Of a DNA stretch of 10,101 nt, positions 7,042 through 10,101 are shown piece by piece. The stretch comes from Bryobacterales bacterium (GTDB lineage: Bacteria; Acidobacteriota; Terriglobia; Bryobacterales; Bryobacteraceae). The translations under genes were made by a program, and so were the position numbers. The stretch spans positions 1-10,101 of the forward strand of contig PLRZ01000637.1 in NCBI GenBank assembly GCA_003164075.1, in the 5' to 3' direction. The notes under the pieces are model-generated. The model was not told where the DNA came from and did not search any database. It saw only the letters and a list, made by a program, of their open reading frames with translations. The first letter of the stretch is position 1; every line of letters starts with the position of its first letter.

Positions 7042-8568
7042 TGTGCGCCTCCAGTACCACCGCGTGGCGCTTTTCGATTCCTACGCGGATGGGAACGTTG
7101 ATGCGGGTCTGGTCCAGCACGCGGGCGGTGGTCTTACTCACCGGAGGCAGGAAGGATTGCGAGTAGACGCCCATCCACACCATCATCACGATGAGCGGGA
7201 CAATGGCGGCCCACTCGCGCAGTTTCAGGTCCGGCACGTGGTGGCGGACTTCGGCGCCCGTCTCACCATAGAAGACGCGTTGATACATCCACAGCATGTA
7301 GCAGGCGGAGAAGATCACGCCGATTGCCGCCCAGATGGTCCAGGTGTAATTGGCCAGGGCCGTTCCCTGCAACACCAGGAACTCGCCCACGAAATTGTTC
7401 AACACGGGCAACCCGATACTGGCCAGCGTGGTAATGAGGAACGCGGTGGAAAGCCACGGCGCCACCGTCGCCACGCCGCCATAATCCGCGATAGCCAGCG
7501 AGTGGCGGCGCTCGTAAAGCAGGCCCACCAGCAGGAACAGCGCGCCGGTGGAGATGCCATGGTTCAGCATCTGATAGACCGCGCCATCGAGCCCCATCTG
7601 CGTAAAAGAGAAGATTCCCAGGACCACGAAGCCCAGGTGGCTCACCGAAGAGTAGGCCACCAGCTTTTTCATATCGGGCTGCACCATGGCCACCAGCGCG
7701 CCGTACAGAATGCCGATGATGGCCAGCACCGCGATCCACCCCGCGCACTGGTGCGCCGCCACGGGGAACAGCGGCAGGCAGAAATGCAGGATACCGTAGG
7801 TGCCCATCTTCAGCATGACGGAAGCCAGCATGATGGACCCGGCGGTGGGCGCTTCCACGTGCGCATCGGGCAGCCAGGTGTGCAGCGGGAAGAGCGGCAC
7901 CTTGATGGCGAAGGCGATGAAGAATGCCAGGAAGAGCAGGATCTGTTCCTGCGAGGTGAACGTCAGCCGGCCGCTGGCGAGCATGTCGAGGAGCACCGGG
8001 TAGCTGAACGTCTGCGCTTTGTTGTAGAGGTAGATGATGGCCGTGAGCATCAGCACCGAACCGGCCATGGTGTACAGGAAAAACTTGACCGCGGCGTAAA
8101 TGCGCCGGTCATGGCCCCAGATGCCGATCAGGAAGTACATGGGCACCAGCGAGACTTCCCAGAACACGTAAAACAGGAAGAGATCCTGCGCCATGAACAC
8201 GCCCACCAGTCCGAATTCCAGCAGCAGCAGGAAGGCGAAGAATTCTTTGACGCGATCCTGCACGGCGTTCCAGGAGACCAGCATGCAAATCGGCGTCAGG
8301 AAAGTGGAGAGCAGGATGAGCCACAGGCTGATGCCGTCGATGGCCACGTGGAAGTGAATCTCGGGCGTCGAAATCCAGGGGATGTCGACGGTGAACTGCT
8401 CGCCGGCGACTCCGCGGTCGAACCAGATCAGCAGGCCCAGCGACGCTACGAATGTGGCCAGCGCGACCACCATGCCAAAGTAACGGCTGGCCTGCGGAGC
8501 GGATCGCGGGATGGCCAGGGCGGCGAGGAAGCCTGCCAGCGGGAGCAGCAAAACCAGGGTCAGGAGGT

Positions 8569-8572
<4 letters not shown>
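7031..8572 (-). CDS. nuoM: NADH-quinone oxidoreductase subunit M
   Basis: This is the middle antiporter-like proton-pumping subunit of the complex I membrane arm. It is full length (513 residues, about 14 membrane helices). The conserved residues are E139 (FWEVSLVPMYFLIGIWG), K163 (VKFFLYT), K224 in the broken-helix region (FAIKVPLFPLHTWLPDAHVE), K255 (LKMGTYG) and E399 (NNFVGEFLVL), matching the set known to be needed for pumping in this subunit. The Glu at the last position identifies it as M, not N. The ATG at 8572 overlaps the nuoL stop in an ATGA arrangement, with GGGAGG ending 6 bases upstream inside nuoL, so translation is probably coupled. The last 30 or so residues (after SFLPPVSK) are hydrophilic and unremarkable. 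Confidence 0.97.

Positions 8573-10101
<1,529 letters not shown>

Overview
The window most likely comes from a high-GC Gram-negative bacterium. The best guess is Acidobacteriota, near the Solibacter/Bryobacter group. This rests on a very large secreted Asp-box (BNR/VPS10-type) propeller protein with Gly/Arg-rich linkers, a Tat-exported sugar-isomerase-like TIM barrel, and several palindromic intergenic repeats. It is inference from style; no marker gene for taxonomy is present.

Layout from left to right: (1) the 3' end of nuoH (+ strand, cut by the window edge); (2) an intergenic palindromic GC-rich repeat; (3) one secreted 1065-residue Asp-box propeller protein (+); (4) a 356-base convergent gap dominated by a roughly 200-bp near-symmetrical inverted-repeat element with MITE-like ends; (5) a Tat-signal TIM-barrel sugar isomerase/epimerase-like protein (- strand); (6) a 280-base gap with a CACAGAGA-type inverted repeat; (7) nuoN, nuoM and nuoL (all - strand, nuoL cut by the right edge), in overlapping, translationally coupled order L-M-N.

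NuoH, L, M and N are all membrane-arm subunits of complex I (NADH:quinone oxidoreductase). NuoH carries the quinone-site loop at the junction with the peripheral arm. NuoL, NuoM and NuoN are the antiporter-like proton-pumping subunits, and each keeps its expected charged channel residues. In the common gene order H is followed by I-J-K-L-M-N on the same strand. Here H and N-M-L point at each other across about 5 kb holding two apparently unrelated exported-protein genes. A single inversion of the distal half of the operon would give this arrangement.

The protein-coding content is ordinary and confidently assignable. The less ordinary material is intergenic: three different inverted-repeat elements, one with an internal compensatory base change, and two genes whose -10-like boxes sit 9 bases before the start codon with no Shine-Dalgarno sequence. 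I found no CRISPR array, tRNA, rRNA, defence system or integrase, and no convincing undescribed multi-gene system.
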